Origin: Spirochaetaceae bacterium
GTDB taxonomy: Bacteria; Spirochaetota; Spirochaetia; B11-G9
Direction of reading: 5' to 3'
DNA length: 6,301 bases
Assembly (NCBI GenBank): GCA_030633365.1
Contig: DAOVSY010000175.1
Coordinates: forward strand, 1-6,301
Positions 4,926-6,301 of the stretch are shown piece by piece (the stretch's first letter is position 1; every line of letters starts with the position of its first letter). Both the position numbers and the translations under genes were made by a program. The notes below the pieces were generated by a model. That model worked only from the letters and a program-made list of their open reading frames with translations. It ran no database searches and was not told where the DNA came from.

Positions 4926-6296
4926 ATGTTTACACCAAAAAATAATTTTTCACTCCTTGTAGTTGATGATGATCCTCTATTTCAGCGATTATTAAAAACT
5001 GTTTTTTTGGAGAATGAGTACAATATTCATACATCTGACTCAGGTGAAGATGCTTTAGATATTCTAAAAAAATATAATATAAATGCTGCAATAATTGATC
5101 TAAATCTTCCTGGCATGGATGGAATGACTCTACTTAGAAAAATAAAAAGCATTTACCCGGAAATTATGACTATCATGTTGACAGGGCAGGGAAATGTTCA
5201 GTTGGCAGTAGAAGCAATAAAAAATGGTGCCGGTGACTTTTTACAAAAACCTTTCCCTCAGGAAGAACTTAGAGCCAGGGTCGGGAAGATGTATCAGATA
5301 TGGTTCCTCAAAGAAGAAAATAATAATCTAAGATTAGAATTGGAATTCAATTATGAGCCTCTAATAGGGATTTCTCCCACAATGGGGGTACTGAAAAAGA
5401 TGATTACAAGGGTTGGTCCTACAAATACATCTATTTTAATTCAGGGGGAAACTGGCACAGGAAAAGAACTTGTGGCAAAGGCAGTCCACCATCATAGTAG
5501 TAGAAAAAATGGTCCCTTTGTGGTTGTTGACTGTGCCTCTATTAGTGCTACTGTAATTGAAAGTGAACTTTTTGGTCATATGAAGGGATCTTTTACGGGA
5601 GCAGAATATTCAGCAAAAGGTCTTGTAAGGAGTGCAGATGGCGGTACCTTGTTTTTTGATGAAATTGGAGAACTTAATCTTACCGTTCAGTCAAAGCTTT
5701 TACGAATGCTACAGGAAAGGGAGGTCCGCCCTATAGGTAGTCTGACAAATTTTCCGGTTGATATACGAATACTTGCAGCAACTAATAGAAACTTAAGAAA
5801 AGAAGTAGAAAATGGACGATTCAGGGAAGATTTATATTATAGAATACAGGTAATCACTTTAGAAGTTCCACCTCTTAGAATAAGAAAAGAGGATATAGCA
5901 ATGCTTGTAGATTATTTTTTGCAGCAGCAAAAAGATATAAATAATACAGAACAGTTAATTTCTGCAGAACTGCTGGAATATTTCAACTCTTATAACTGGC
6001 CTGGGAATGTGCGAGAACTTCAGAATGCAATTCTTAGAGCATTGGCATTGGGAAAACATTCTCTGTTAACTCTGGAAGATTTTCCTCAGTTATCTTCAAG
6101 TTTAGTTCCAATAGTAACAGAAAATAATTTGGATAATACTTCAAACACTTCCAGTCTTACAGATTATGAAATAAATGCTATAAAAAAGGCATTAAATTCC
6201 AGTGACGGTAATAGAAGGAAAGCTGCAGAAATACTTGACATTGGAGAGGCAACACTTTATCGCAAAATAAAAAAATATAAATTAACTGGTATTTAG
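4926..6296 (+). CDS. NtrC-family sigma-54-dependent response regulator
   Basis: A complete 456-residue enhancer-binding activator that uses ATP hydrolysis to open sigma-54 promoters. Receiver (about residues 8-125): D14-D16 acidic pocket, phospho-acceptor D58, T86, F105 and K108. Linker helix about 125-142. AAA+ domain (about 145-375): Walker A GETGTGKE at 174-181, sigma-54-contact loop GSFTGA at 221-226 (usual form GAFTGA), Walker B TLFFDEIGE at 241-249, sensor I around N287, arginine-finger region REDLYYRI at 300-307 and sensor II WPGNVREL at 358-365. Fis-type HTH at about 415-451 (NRRKAAEILDIGEATLYRKI). Domain order and length are those of NtrC, AtoC and ZraR; substrate-specific naming is not justified. 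No cognate histidine kinase is adjacent. ATG at 4926 is the only start that keeps the receiver intact, yet no purine-rich ribosome site precedes it. It is divergent from the cheY-cheW-mcp operon and is its likely activator. Confidence 0.96.
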   Translation: MFTPKNNFSLLVVDDDPLFQRLLKTVFLENEYNIHTSDSGEDALDILKKYNINAAIIDLNLPGMDGMTLLRKIKSIYPEIMTIMLTGQGNVQLAVEAIKNGAGDFLQKPFPQEELRARVGKMYQIWFLKEENNNLRLELEFNYEPLIGISPTMGVLKKMITRVGPTNTSILIQGETGTGKELVAKAVHHHSSRKNGPFVVVDCASISATVIESELFGHMKGSFTGAEYSAKGLVRSADGGTLFFDEIGELNLTVQSKLLRMLQEREVRPIGSLTNFPVDIRILAATNRNLRKEVENGRFREDLYYRIQVITLEVPPLRIRKEDIAMLVDYFLQQQKDINNTEQLISAELLEYFNSYNWPGNVRELQNAILRALALGKHSLLTLEDFPQLSSSLVPIVTENNLDNTSNTSSLTDYEINAIKKALNSSDGNRRKAAEILDIGEATLYRKIKKYKLTGI

Positions 6297-6301
6297 ATAT
6301 A

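Noticed and set aside
1..6301. Mobile element, CRISPR array or defence system
   Set aside because: No transposase, integrase, repeat-spacer array or nuclease/toxin gene is visible, and no direct repeat of the tRNA 3' end marks an integration site within the window.

Overview
This 6.3-kb, AT-rich window carries a compact signal-transduction locus with chemotaxis-like parts and an adjacent tRNA-Thr gene. The organism is probably a spirochaete. The receiver in the 206-1387 gene has a sequence style (LMDIDLGKGIDG, then SHEEKEIV, then SYGYVVKSS) that I associate with spirochaetal receiver/PAS proteins, and CheW, CheY and a double-Cache receptor fit a motile free-living or host-associated bacterium. 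This assignment comes from remembered family resemblance, not a search.

Layout from left to right. A minus-strand tRNA-Thr(CGT) lies at 45-116 with a plausible promoter at 135-162. Then come four minus-strand genes, transcribed from right to left: a CheY-like stand-alone receiver (4721-4350, TTG start), CheW (4357-3857, overlapping the receiver gene by 8 bases), a 794-residue methyl-accepting chemotaxis protein (3844-1460, 12 bases after cheW) and, after a 72-base gap holding a perfect 10-bp hairpin, a REC-PAS-PAS protein (1387-206) with no recognisable output domain. A divergent plus-strand gene at 4926-6296 encodes a complete NtrC-type sigma-54 activator (REC, AAA+, Fis-type HTH).

The main observation is in the 204-base divergent intergenic region (4722-4925). 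On the minus strand, at 4774-4789, there is a near-consensus sigma-54 (-24/-12) promoter, TGGCATGCTTCCTGCT, correctly placed to transcribe the cheY-cheW-mcp operon. Upstream of it, between it and the activator gene, lie two near-identical 13-base direct repeats (4836-4848 and 4868-4880), each with a TCA-N3-TGA core, 32 bp (about three helical turns) apart and centred about 80 and 110 bases upstream of the predicted transcription start. That is the usual range for upstream activator sites. The second repeat also overlaps the possible -35 element of the activator's own sigma-70-like promoter. The simplest model is that the divergently encoded regulator switches on a dedicated receptor/CheW/receiver module through sigma-54 and may control its own expression.

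No histidine kinase (including CheA), CheR or CheB is encoded here although three proteins have intact receiver domains, so the module must draw on kinases encoded elsewhere. The receptor ends in a possible CheR-tether pentapeptide (DFDRF), the CheY-like protein lacks the aromatic switch residue of classical CheY, and the REC-PAS-PAS protein has a Cys/His-rich PAS domain that could sense redox state or a metal.
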